Assembly (NCBI RefSeq): GCF_000737245.1
Contig: NZ_JPQU01000078.1
Span: 62,001 to 126,000, forward strand
Direction: 5' to 3'
DNA: 64,000 nt
DNA from: Pseudomonas syringae
GTDB taxonomy: Bacteria; Pseudomonadota; Gammaproteobacteria; Pseudomonadales; Pseudomonadaceae
A program made the translations under genes and the position numbers. Below are positions 41,321 to 51,567 of the stretch, in pieces. Each line of letters starts with the position of its first letter. Position 1 is the stretch's first letter. The notes beneath the pieces are model-generated. The model ran no database searches. It saw only the letters and a list, made by a program, of their open reading frames with translations, and was not told the origin of the DNA.

Positions 41321-41329
41321 TTTTCCACA
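41321..41329 (+). promoter_or_regulatory. DnaA box (consensus TTWTNCACA)
   Basis: TTTTCCACA fits the relaxed consensus and has the same direction as the three boxes before it. Confidence 0.45.
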
Positions 41330-41366
41330 ATTGAGGAACAGACACTGGATATCACGAATTTGAGGG

Positions 41367-41458
41367 CGTGGGACCGGCTTTAGCCGGGAAGGCTGCATTT
41401 CCATCGATAGAGATTCATCGAATGGACCGGTGTCTTCCCGGCTAAAGCCGGTCCCACG
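41367..41458. repeat. REP doublet
   Basis: Arms CGTGGGACCGGCTTTAGCCG and its complement lie downstream of livF. Confidence 0.88.
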
Positions 41459-41480
41459 GGAGATCATCGTCGATACTGAA

Positions 41481-42193
<713 letters not shown>

Positions 42194-42197
<4 letters not shown>

Positions 42198-43069
42198 ACC
42201 AACTCCTCTTCATCAGCGCCCAGGTACGCGGCGATCACCTTTGGATCGTTACGGATCTGTTCAGGCCCGCCCATTGCAATCACGTTGCCGTGGTCAAGCA
42301 CCACAATATCGTCGGAAATACCCATGACCATGCCCATGTCATGCTCGATCAGTACGATGGTCATGTCGTGCTCGTCGCGCAGCAGGCGGATCATGCCGCT
42401 CAATGCTTCGGTTTCCTGGGGATTGAGACCCGCAGCCGGCTCGTCGAGACAGATCACCTGCGGCCGGGTGCACATGGCCCGGGCAATCTCCAGGCGACGC
42501 TGCTGGCCGTAGGACAATTCACCCGCCAGGCGGTTGGCGCAGTCCACCAGATCCACCACTTCCAGCCAGTAGAACGCCGTGTTGATGGCGACTTCTTCAG
42601 CGTCGCGGTAGCCCTTGGTATTGAGGATACCCGCCAGCATGCTGCGGTTGACCCACATGTGTTGGGCCACCAGCAGGTTTTCCAGTACCGACATTTCCTT
42701 GAACAGGCGGATGTTCTGGAACGTACGCGCCAGCCCTGCCCGGTTCACCAGATGCGTACCGCCGAACATCTTGTAATAGACGCGGCTGAGGAAGCTTTTC
42801 GGCGACACGAAGTCCGAAGCCTTGAACGGCTCACCCAGCAGCTTGATCACGTTGGTGGTCTGACCGCGGGTGTGCAATTCAATGCGTCCGCCAGTAGCCT
42901 TGTAGAAACCGGTGAGGCAGTTGAACACTGTGGTCTTGCCCGCGCCGTTTGGGCCGATCAGAGCAAAGATCGAGTTGCGCCGCACCTGGATGCTGACATC
43001 GCTGAGCGCCTTGATCCCGCCGAAATGCATCATCAAGTGCTCAACTGAAAGAATGATTTCATTGCTCAT
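42194..43069 (-). CDS. livG: Branched-chain amino-acid ABC importer ATPase LivG
   Basis: The 291-residue ATPase has Walker A (GPNGAGKTTVFN, near residue 39), the signature LSYGQQRRLEIARAM (near 180), a LivG-typical LSYGQ form, and Walker B VICLDEPAAGLN (near 200). It overlaps livM and livF by four bases each. Confidence 0.94.
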
Positions 43070-44346
43070 GGCGCTACCCCCTTGCGTGGAGTCACACCGG
43101 TACGGCTGATCCGGATCAGGCCGCGTGGTCGCCAGATCATCATCAACACCATCAATATCCCGAACAGCAGCACCCGGTACTCGGCGAAGCTACGCAGCAA
43201 CTCTGGAGCAACGGTCAGCACGAATGCGGCAATCACTACGCCTACCGTCGACCCCATACCGCCGAGGACGACGATAGCCAGAATCAGCGCCGACTCGAAG
43301 AAAGTAAACGACGTCGGGTTGATGAAGCCCTGATAGCTGGCAAAGAACACGCCCGCCAGCCCCGCAGTAGACGCCCCGATGGTAAACGCCGAGAGTTTGA
43401 CCAAGACGTGGTTAAGGCCCATGGCCCGACAGGCGATTTCGTCTTCACGCAAAGCTTCCCAGGCTCGGCCGACCGGCATGCGGGTCAAGCGATGCTTGAC
43501 GTACAACACCGCCAGCACTACCAGGAACAACACGGCATAGATAAAGATGAATTTCAGATCCGGGTTGTAATCGAAACCGAAATACTCATGGATCGGCACG
43601 CCGCCCTCTTTGGCGCGCCGGCCGAACTCCAGACCGAAGAAGGTCGGAGATGGAACCGGCACACCGTTCGGACCACCGGTGAACGACAGCCAGTTGTTCA
43701 GCACCAGCCGGATGATCTCACCGAAGCCCAGGGTCACGATCGCCAAGTAGTCGCCGTGCATGCGCAATACCGGGAAGCCCAGAATGCAGCCGGCCAATGC
43801 TGCGGCAATGGCCGCCAATGGCAACGCGGACCAGAACCCCAGCCCCAGATACTGATAACCCAGCGCCAGGCCATAGGCACCGATGGCGTAGAACGCCACG
43901 TAGCCCAGGTCCAGCAGGCCAGCGAGCCCCACCACAATGTTCAGGCCCAGACCGAGCAGGACATAGATCAGGCCGAGGATGACCACGGTCAGCACGTATT
44001 TATCGGCGAACACCGGGAACACGATGGCAATCACCACCATGGCCGGAATGATAAAGCGCAGACGCGATTTGTAGTCCGGGGCCAGTACATGTACGCCAGA
44101 GCCAGAGCTTTCGAAACTCTGGGCGATGCTCACACCTTTGGGGGTCTGCATGAACAGGCTTAACAACAGCCTTCCGACCATGACCACGCCGACCAGCACG
44201 GCCACCCGGGTCGGTTGCAGATTGAAGCCGTAACCGTCGAGCACTACACCGACAATCGGTCCGAAAACAATAAGCGCCAGCAAGCCAGCGATGACGGCGT
44301 CGATCAGGCTTTGTTTGATGTCGATGGGTTTGATAGGAGCAGACAT
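43066..44346 (-). CDS. livM: Branched-chain amino-acid ABC importer permease LivM
   Basis: The 426-residue permease has an N-terminal extension of about 100 residues with two to three hydrophobic segments, then the core with NIVVGLAGLLDLGYVAFYAI near residue 146 and GDYLAIVTLGFGEI near 200. The length is usual for the gammaproteobacterial LivM/BraE group. It is two bases from livH. Confidence 0.94.
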   Translation of the reverse strand: MSAPIKPIDIKQSLIDAVIAGLLALIVFGPIVGVVLDGYGFNLQPTRVAVLVGVVMVGRLLLSLFMQTPKGVSIAQSFESSGSGVHVLAPDYKSRLRFIIPAMVVIAIVFPVFADKYVLTVVILGLIYVLLGLGLNIVVGLAGLLDLGYVAFYAIGAYGLALGYQYLGLGFWSALPLAAIAAALAGCILGFPVLRMHGDYLAIVTLGFGEIIRLVLNNWLSFTGGPNGVPVPSPTFFGLEFGRRAKEGGVPIHEYFGFDYNPDLKFIFIYAVLFLVVLAVLYVKHRLTRMPVGRAWEALREDEIACRAMGLNHVLVKLSAFTIGASTAGLAGVFFASYQGFINPTSFTFFESALILAIVVLGGMGSTVGVVIAAFVLTVAPELLRSFAEYRVLLFGILMVLMMIWRPRGLIRISRTGVTPRKGVAP

Positions 44347-44348
44347 AG

Positions 44349-45263
<915 letters not shown>

Positions 45264-45430
45264 CACGCACGCTCACGAACTTGAAAGGCTGAGATGCAGG
45301 CCCAGAGCTCCCTTGTGAGGAACACGGGCCTCATCGAACAGCTGACAGAAGAACTCGGGGTCGCGACCATGCGTCCCCGTTATCAAGACGAACCGGTGCC
45401 CGCAGACACCAGCCCGGCTAATGGTTTATT

Positions 45431-46564
45431 TCACTTCTGCTTTTCAAGCTGGTGGTACTTACCGTCTTTATTCCACTGGTAAACCACGTAGTCGGAGACC
45501 TTCAGGTCGCCTTTGCTGTCCCAGGCTTTTTCGCCCATGACGGTCTTGACCGGGTGGGCCTTGAGGAACTTGGCGGCGTCTTCGCCCTTGTTGGATTTGG
45601 CACCGTTGAAGCCGGCAGCCAAAGCCTGGACCGAAGCGTAGGCGTACAGGGTGTAGCCTTCAGGCTCGTAGCCGGACTTGCGGAAGCCATCCACTACAGC
45701 CTTGCTGTCTGGCAGCATGCGCGGGTCAGCGCCGAAGGTCATGTACACGCCGTCAACGTATTGCGCACCGCCAGCAGTGGTGACCAGTTCGTCGGTAACA
45801 ATGCCGTCATCGGACATGAATTTGACGTCTTTCAGGCCCTGCTCACGCATCTGGCGAACCAGCGGACCTGCTTCCGGGTGCAGACCACCGAAGTAGACAA
45901 CATCAGCACCGACCGAGCGGATTTTGGTGACCAGGGCGCTGAAGTCTTTCTCGCCACGGGTCAGGCCTTCTTCCAGCACTGGTTTCACGCCACGTGCAGT
46001 GAGCTGCTTGGCCGTCGCATCAGCCAGGCCTTTGCCGTAGGTGTCTTTGTCGTTGATGACGGCGATTTTCTTGCCTTTGAGCACGTCAACAATGTAGTCG
46101 CCCGCCACGATGCCCTGCTGATCGTCACGACCGCACATACGGAACATGGCGCTCAGACCACGCTCGGTAACGGTTGGGTTGGTCGAGCCTGGGGTGATTG
46201 CAATGATGCCCGCTTCGTCATAAACCTCGGACGCTGGAATCGTCGATGACGAGCAGAAGTGACCGACGATGCCGGCCACTTTGTCTGAAGCCGCTTTGTT
46301 GGCGACGGCAACCGCTTGCTTGGGTTCGCAGGCGTCGTCATAAGCCGTCAATACGATTTTCTCGCCGTTCACACCGCCAGCGGCGTTGATTGCGTCAGCA
46401 GCTGCTTGAGCGCCCTTCATGTATTGCTCACCAAACGATGCGTTGGCGCCAGTCATTGGCCCCGCGACACCGATTTTGACGTCAGCCTGAGCAAACGAAG
46501 ACACGCCCAATGCAGTAGCGACTGCAATTGCCAGAAAGCCTTTCCTGTAAAACGTCTGCGACAT
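45431..46564 (-). CDS. livK: Branched-chain amino-acid binding protein (LivK/BraC type)
   Basis: The 377-residue periplasmic protein has a signal peptide (GFLAIAVATALGVSSFAQA) and the binding-protein start ADVKIGVAGPMTGANASFGE. FGGLHPEAGPLVRQMREQGL near residue 224 is typical. It delivers branched-chain amino acids to LivHMGF. I chose ATG at 46564, giving a proper signal peptide; the longer reading adds 11 residues. A sigma-54 promoter lies 55 bp upstream. Confidence 0.94.
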   Translation of the reverse strand: MSQTFYRKGFLAIAVATALGVSSFAQADVKIGVAGPMTGANASFGEQYMKGAQAAADAINAAGGVNGEKIVLTAYDDACEPKQAVAVANKAASDKVAGIVGHFCSSSTIPASEVYDEAGIIAITPGSTNPTVTERGLSAMFRMCGRDDQQGIVAGDYIVDVLKGKKIAVINDKDTYGKGLADATAKQLTARGVKPVLEEGLTRGEKDFSALVTKIRSVGADVVYFGGLHPEAGPLVRQMREQGLKDVKFMSDDGIVTDELVTTAGGAQYVDGVYMTFGADPRMLPDSKAVVDGFRKSGYEPEGYTLYAYASVQALAAGFNGAKSNKGEDAAKFLKAHPVKTVMGEKAWDSKGDLKVSDYVVYQWNKDGKYHQLEKQK

Positions 46565-46618
46565 GAGTGGTGCTCCTGAGGTTTTTTTGATTAGCACTGC
46601 AACTACCCGATTGCTCTG

Positions 46619-46634
46619 AGCAAGTGGCGTGCCA
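46619..46634 (-). promoter_or_regulatory. Sigma-54 promoter of livKHMGF
   Basis: Read leftward, the sequence is TGGCAC-GCCAC-TTGCT, an exact match to the sigma-54 consensus TGGCAC-N5-TTGCW. Transcription would start near 46608, leaving a leader of about 44 nt before livK. Upstream, GTGCAACC is repeated at 46706-46713 and 46730-46737 and could bind an activator. Confidence 0.8.
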
Positions 46635-46903
46635 TTCGTTTTTTATTCTGGTGAAACTCTCGTTTTTGCAGCCTGTACAGCATTTCAGCCCATTGAAAAC
46701 AGGGCGTGCAACCTGCCGACCCGGCTTAGGTGCAACCGTATTAAATTTGTAGCGCAACCCGCGCAAAAATACATAGCAACCTAACCACCCAGCTACGTAC
46801 AACCCGGCTGTAACAGCATGCGTCACCGAACTGCACACCCACGGTGCGCCCGCGCTACGAGACGCACCATTAGAGGTTAGCAAGGAATTTGTCGAGCATA
46901 GCC

Positions 46904-46994
46904 GTGCAGGAGCCGAGCTTGCTCGCGAATAACGACGACGTGGCATGCCTGACATACCGCAGCGCCTGATTCGCGGGCAAGCCTCGCTCCAACG
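46904..46994. repeat. REP doublet
   Basis: Arms GCAGGAGCCGAGCTTGCTCG and CGGGCAAGCCTCGCTCCAAC come from two related subtypes. It is the first of three repeat blocks in the 735-bp gap between livK and the aldehyde dehydrogenase gene. Confidence 0.8.
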
Positions 46995-47005
46995 GGGGTA
47001 TAGAT

Positions 47006-47160
47006 CTGTGGGAGCGAGGCTTGCCCGCGAAGAACGACGACGTGGTCTGCCTGACGCACCGCAAATCCCTGTGGGAGCAGAGCTTGCTCGCGAAGAACGA
47101 TGACGTGGTCTGTCTGACATACCGCTGCGCCTGATTCGCGGGCAAGCCTGGCTCCAACAG
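47006..47160. repeat. Composite REP with two left arms and one right arm
   Basis: Left arms begin at 47006 (GTGGGAGCGAGGCTTGCCCG) and 47069 (GTGGGAGCAGAGCTTGCTCG), but only one right arm ends at 47160. This looks like two doublets fused by a deletion. Confidence 0.75.
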
Positions 47161-47184
47161 GAGTGATCGCAATATTGGCGCGAC

Positions 47185-47281
47185 GACGTGGGACCGGCTT
47201 TAGCCGGGAAGGCTGCGTTTCAGACGACAAACATCAAGCGCCTGTCCCGGCCTCTTCCCGGCTAAAGCCGGTCCCACGTCG
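47185..47281. repeat. REP doublet
   Basis: Arms GACGTGGGACCGGCTTTAGC and its complement, next to the 3' end of the aldehyde dehydrogenase gene. Confidence 0.88.
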
Positions 47282-47299
47282 CAGCGCAGGCCCCAACAA

Positions 47300-48790
47300 T
47301 CAATCGAAGGTAATGCCCTGAGCCAGCGGCAGTTCAAGCGAGTAGTTGATGGTCGCGGTCTGGCGACGCATGTAGGCACGCCACGAGTCGGAGCCAGATT
47401 CACGGCCGCCGCCGGTCTCTTTCTCACCGCCAAACGCGCCGCCGATTTCTGCGCCACTCGGGCCGATGTTGACGTTGGCGATACCGCAGTCACTGCCCAG
47501 CGCCGACATGAACTGCTCGGCCTCACGCACGTCAGTGGTGAAAATGCAGGACGACAGCCCCTGTGGCACAGCGTTGTTCAAACGCAGAGCCTCGTTGAAA
47601 TCTTCATAGCCCACCACATACAAAATCGGCGCGAAGGTTTCATCCCGAACCACATCGCTTTGCTCAGGCATTTCAACAATGGCTGGGGAAACGTAGTAAG
47701 CATGAGGGAATTTGTCTTCCAACTGGCGCTTGCCGCCGAACACCTTGCCGCCTTCGCTCAAAGCCTGCTCCAGCGCGTCCTGCATATTGTCGAAGCTGTG
47801 TTTGTCGATCAGCGGACCGATCAGATTGCCTTCCAGTGGATGACCGATACGAATTTTTTCGTAAGCGGTTTTCAGGCGGGAGACGATTTCGGCCTTGACC
47901 GACTCGTGGGCAATCAGGCGACGCAGGCTGGTACAACGCTGCCCGGCGGTGCCGACAGCGCTGAACAGGATGGCGCGCACAGCCATATCCAGGTCAGCAG
48001 TCGGGCTCAGAATCATCGCGTTGTTACCGCCCAGCTCGAGGATGCTGCGAGCGAAACGCGCAGCGACCTTCGGCGCCACTTCACGCCCCATTCGGGTGCT
48101 GCCGGTCGCACTAATCAGAGCCACACGCGGATCGTCGACCAGCGCTTCACCCGCGTCGCGGCCGCCGATGATCACCTGAGCCAGGTAAGCCGGAGCGTCT
48201 GCAAACTCGCTGGCGACCTTGTCAAACAGCGCCTGACAGGCAAGACCGGTCAACGGCGTCTTTTCCGACGGCTTCCACAGCACCGAGTTACCGCACACCA
48301 GCGCCAGGGTGGTGTTCCAAGCCCAGACGGCTACCGGAAAGTTGAATGCGCTGATCACGCCGACAACGCCCAGCGGGTGCCAGGTTTCGCGCATGTGGTG
48401 GCCGGGACGCTCGGACGCGATGGTCAAACCGTACAGCTGGCGGGACAGACCGACCGCGAAGTCGCAGATGTCGATCATCTCCTGCACTTCGCCCAACCCT
48501 TCCTGAGTGATCTTGCCCGCTTCCCAGGAAACCAGTTCGCCCAGCTCAGCCTTATGCTTGCGCAATGCTTCACCAAACAGACGGATCAGCTCGCCACGAC
48601 GAGGAGCTGGCACCTTGCGCCAAGCCTCGAAGGCAGCATCAGCACGGGTCACTTGCTGCTCGACTTCAGCAGCGCCTTCCCAACTCACGGCGCCAATACG
48701 GCTGCCATCAATCGGCGTATGAACAGGCTGGTCGCCCTTCTGGTAAAGCGCGGGGTCGACACCGAGGCGGGTTAGCAGGTCGGTAAGCAT
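47300..48790 (-). CDS. amaB: Aldehyde dehydrogenase, AmaB type (piperideine-6-carboxylate dehydrogenase)
   Basis: The 496-residue NAD-dependent dehydrogenase belongs to the ALDH7 group. The catalytic glutamate is in SILELGGNNAMI near residue 255 and the catalytic cysteine in GTAGQRCTSLRRL near 285. The whole protein resembles AmaB, which oxidises the lysine/pipecolate product to 2-aminoadipate in Pseudomonas. No amaA oxidase gene is adjacent, and a divergent LysR regulator gene lies 161 bp away. A broader aldehyde role is possible. Confidence 0.82.
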   Translation of the reverse strand: MLTDLLTRLGVDPALYQKGDQPVHTPIDGSRIGAVSWEGAAEVEQQVTRADAAFEAWRKVPAPRRGELIRLFGEALRKHKAELGELVSWEAGKITQEGLGEVQEMIDICDFAVGLSRQLYGLTIASERPGHHMRETWHPLGVVGVISAFNFPVAVWAWNTTLALVCGNSVLWKPSEKTPLTGLACQALFDKVASEFADAPAYLAQVIIGGRDAGEALVDDPRVALISATGSTRMGREVAPKVAARFARSILELGGNNAMILSPTADLDMAVRAILFSAVGTAGQRCTSLRRLIAHESVKAEIVSRLKTAYEKIRIGHPLEGNLIGPLIDKHSFDNMQDALEQALSEGGKVFGGKRQLEDKFPHAYYVSPAIVEMPEQSDVVRDETFAPILYVVGYEDFNEALRLNNAVPQGLSSCIFTTDVREAEQFMSALGSDCGIANVNIGPSGAEIGGAFGGEKETGGGRESGSDSWRAYMRRQTATINYSLELPLAQGITFD

Positions 48791-48951
48791 GTTCTCTCCT
48801 GATTTCGGGAATGCTGAAAATACGGGTAAATACCTAGCCTCTAGTAATAACTGGCCTTAAGCCCATCAACAAACGACCATTAAGCGAGATATCATTCCTT
48901 TTATTCATGCTGCCTCCCCGCAGCAGTTTCAGGATCGGAAAAGGCCCGCAT

Positions 48952-49911
48952 ATGCTCAATAGACGTCACATGCCATCGATCACCGCGCTGCAATGCTTTG
49001 AGGCGGTCACCCGGCATCTGAGCTTCACACGTGCTGCCGAGGAGCTGAACCTCACGCAAAGTGCGGTGAGCAAGCAAGTGGCGCAACTTGAAGAGCTGGT
49101 GCAGCACTTGCTGTTTCGTCGGATCCGCCGCCGCCTGCAACTGACTCCGGCTGGCGGGCTGTATCTGGGGGAAGTGCGCAAGATTCTCAGCCAGATGGAA
49201 ATGTCCACGCACTTTCTGCGCTCCTATGGCGGAGAAACCGAGGTGCTGCGGGTTTCCACGCCCTCGACCTTCGGTGCGCGCTGGCTGGTCCCGCGCTTGA
49301 AAGGCTGGCGGCTGCGGCATCCGCATATTCATCTGGATGTGGTCAACGAGCAGGAAACCGACGACCTGATTCAAAGCCGCTGCGATTTCACCTTCTACTT
49401 CGGCCAGGGTGCTCGCCCCGGCGCGGAAAGCATACGGCTATTCGGTGAAGAACTGGTTCCGGTCTGCGCACCCAGCGCCTTGCCTGAAAAGCCTTTCACC
49501 GACCCCACCCAGTTGACCGATCTGGTCCTGCTGCAAAACGCCAACCGACCGCAAGGCTGGCACGACTGGTTCGACAGTCAGGGTTATCACACTGAACACA
49601 GTTATCACGGGCCGCGCTTCGAAACTTTCTACATGTGCATTCGCGCCGCCCAGGTGGGTTGCGGCGTCGCCCTGCTGCCGCGGTTTCTGGTGGAAGAAGA
49701 ACTGGCTGACGGCAAGCTGGTGATCCCATGGCAACACGCGCTCCCCAGCAGCGACGCTTATTACATGGCCTACCCGGAACACGCCGCCGAAGTGCCGAAG
49801 ATCCGGGATTTTGCGAAGTGGATGCTGGAGCAGCTGGAGGAAGACCTGTCGGAGCTGCCGAAGGCTACGCATCGCGGTGGGTCAGGCCAACCGCGATCGC
49901 AGCCCTCGTAA
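48952..49911 (+). CDS. LysR-family transcriptional regulator
   Basis: The 319-residue protein has an N-terminal winged helix (LSFTRAAEELNLTQSAVSKQ, near residue 24) and a LysR effector-binding domain. It is divergent from the aldehyde dehydrogenase gene, so it probably controls that gene and itself from the shared 161-bp region (inference). I chose ATG at 48952, which puts the helix at its usual distance. Its last codons overlap the start of an intergenic repeat. Confidence 0.88.
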   Translation: MLNRRHMPSITALQCFEAVTRHLSFTRAAEELNLTQSAVSKQVAQLEELVQHLLFRRIRRRLQLTPAGGLYLGEVRKILSQMEMSTHFLRSYGGETEVLRVSTPSTFGARWLVPRLKGWRLRHPHIHLDVVNEQETDDLIQSRCDFTFYFGQGARPGAESIRLFGEELVPVCAPSALPEKPFTDPTQLTDLVLLQNANRPQGWHDWFDSQGYHTEHSYHGPRFETFYMCIRAAQVGCGVALLPRFLVEEELADGKLVIPWQHALPSSDAYYMAYPEHAAEVPKIRDFAKWMLEQLEEDLSELPKATHRGGSGQPRSQPS

Positions 49912-49989
49912 GCTCGGTCAGCTCCTACAGTGAGGCGCTCTATGTTCAAGGTCAGGGATAACGTCCCGCCAACAAGTTGGCCTCTACAG
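49891..49989. repeat. Intergenic repeat of the GTTGGCTCCTACAG type
   Basis: GCGATCGCAGCCCTCGTAAG and GCTCCTACAG on the left and GCCAACAAGTTGGCCTCTAC on the right resemble the elements at 51234 and 62878. It overlaps the 3' end of the LysR gene. Confidence 0.6.
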
Positions 49990-50031
49990 TTTTCGGTCAG
50001 TCACGCCAAGGCGGGCCCTATCAATGGACGA

Positions 50032-51010
50032 TCAGATTGCAGCCTGGCCGGCATAAATAACTGCCTTCAAACGATCAAGGCCGTCACCGAAGTGGAATGT
50101 GAAGGGACGACCTAGACCGGCGGCCATTGTCTGACATTTGGATTCCAGCTCTTTATATACTTCGTATGAGAGCTTTCCGGAGCGTTGAGATTCATAATAA
50201 TCTTCCGAGTAACCTCCCAGACTGCCTACTCTAACGCTAACTTGATTATTAACCTGTGAGACACGACTCGAGTCCATTCGCACTTCCAGCCTCCCTTCGG
50301 ACACCAACCGGTGTATATTTTCATTTATGAAATTCATCGTGACGCCCACAGGCTTGTAACCCCACGTCACAACCATCGCATTATAATCCCGCAAGCTACC
50401 CGGCAGCTTGTTTGGAATCCGCAATGCCAAGTAGAAAGGAAAGTCATGATTCACCACCGAGGATACATCACAGTAAAAATCAGGCTTACGATAACTATCA
50501 AAAATATCAAACAACCTATCAGAGCTATGTTTAACGCTTACCCTCATCTCAGCCTGCGAGTGAATGTAAACCCCATTGCCTGACCGCTCGTAAAGCTGTG
50601 CATGGGGGATTTTAAAATGCGGGGACTCCAGATCCACTGTCACATGACCACTGAAAGCAGGAAGCCTTTTGGCGTCAAGAACATCCGAAAATGCTTTTTT
50701 CAACGCGCCCTGAAGGTCAGGTCCAAATGAGGCATCCTTAATCGCGACATTTATAGCTCTGGAATCTTTTTTATCTAGCTGAAGATCTAGAGCATCAACC
50801 GGAATACCTAAACCACGAAGGTCTTCGAGTATATTTCCCGGATAAAGAGTAAAGGCTTTTTTTCCCGGCGCCAGATAGAGATCTGTTGACGTCGCCATCA
50901 AAATACAGAGTTGCGTAATGTGCTTTACCATCACTACGGGTCAGCCAATCCTCATCGCACCCTGCAAGAAGAGTAAAAAAAACCGACAGCGCAATTATTG
51001 ATAATCTCAT
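50032..51010 (-). pseudogene. Lipoprotein gene of unknown function, frameshifted at an A7 run
   Basis: The first 50 codons (51010 leftward) encode a lipoprotein start MRLSIIALSVFFTLLAGC with Asp after the Cys. The frame then closes at 50795, while a second frame carries on to 50032 with protein-like sequence (GKKAFTLYPGNILEDLRGLG onwards). The two frames switch at a run of seven A on the coding strand (50857-50863). Removing one A gives a single 325-residue lipoprotein. This may be a disrupting mutation, a slippage-controlled gene or a sequencing error. No known domain is recognised. Codon use is visibly AT-richer than in neighbours, suggesting recent arrival. Confidence 0.7.
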
Positions 51011-51013
51011 GAC

Positions 51014-51202
51014 CTACCAAAATATATTGACTTGAATTAAATCGCCGCTTGATTCAAAAACGATCGACCGAATTCTAAATTCAACTTCGCGATCCATCAA
51101 CCAAATATGATCTCGATTCCGTTTTCTCGGCAATTTTAAGAAAACTCCTACAATGCGTAGCGCCTGCCCCTTCATCAGAAACATCAACATCAAACTAACC
51201 AA
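51014..51202 (-). CDS. Short frame upstream of the frameshifted lipoprotein, possibly a gene remnant
   Basis: This frame of about 62 codons starts only from TTG (or an ATG 10 codons in) and ends three bases before the lipoprotein ATG. The sequence (for example DHIWLMDREVEFRIRSIVFE) looks protein-like and shares the AT-richer composition. It could be the C-terminal remnant of a co-transferred gene or a small partner of the lipoprotein. I do not recognise it. Confidence 0.3.
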   Translation of the reverse strand: MVSLMLMFLMKGQALRIVGVFLKLPRKRNRDHIWLMDREVEFRIRSIVFESSGDLIQVNIFW

Positions 51203-51233
51203 TGGAATGAGTTAGACAAATCAACATTATCTT

Positions 51234-51324
51234 CTGTAGGCGCGAACTGTTCGCGAGCCGTCGACACTATCAATAGATACATGTCGTCGGACTGACGCCC
51301 TTGCCAACAAGTTGGCTCCTACAG
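51234..51324. repeat. Intergenic repeat of the GTTGGCTCCTACAG type
   Basis: Left end CTGTAGGCGCGAACTGTTCG and right end GCCAACAAGTTGGCTCCTAC. It lies in the 365-bp gap before pncB; the rest of that gap shows no clear gene or site. Confidence 0.65.
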
Positions 51325-51567
51325 ATAAATGGTTTGCAGCGGCGTACGCGGCAAGCCGGCCTGGCAAACGCTCCTACCGCTTCGTAAGCTGTCAGAGAGC
51401 CTCCACGCAAAGAATCCTGTCCCTCCCCCCGCTTGCGCTGGCATTATGTCGGCCATGTCAAAAACAAACTCAACGGACGCTCGACGGCTCTGCTATGGGC
51501 CGTGCGTGACACCTGATCTACATTTTGTTTGGCCGTGTCTGGCGGCCGGTCCTGCTGGAGCGACCCA

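Larger units (their letters stand above)
40662..41480. other. 819-bp intergenic region with no convincing gene
   Basis: Between the SDR gene and livF I see no supported coding frame; short frames here lack ribosome sites and family features. The stretch holds a lone half-REP (40741-40750), five DnaA-box matches, an imperfect dyad around 40800-40840 (GGTAAA...TTTACC) and a REP doublet at its end. It contains more A/T tracts (for example AAAAATTTTT near 40926) than the flanking genes. Confidence 0.7.

Noticed and set aside
40662..41480. Chromosome replication origin
   Set aside because: DnaA boxes are present but no dnaA, dnaN, rpmH or gyrB gene is nearby, whereas Pseudomonas oriC lies beside dnaA/rpmH; no clear AT-rich unwinding repeats are visible.
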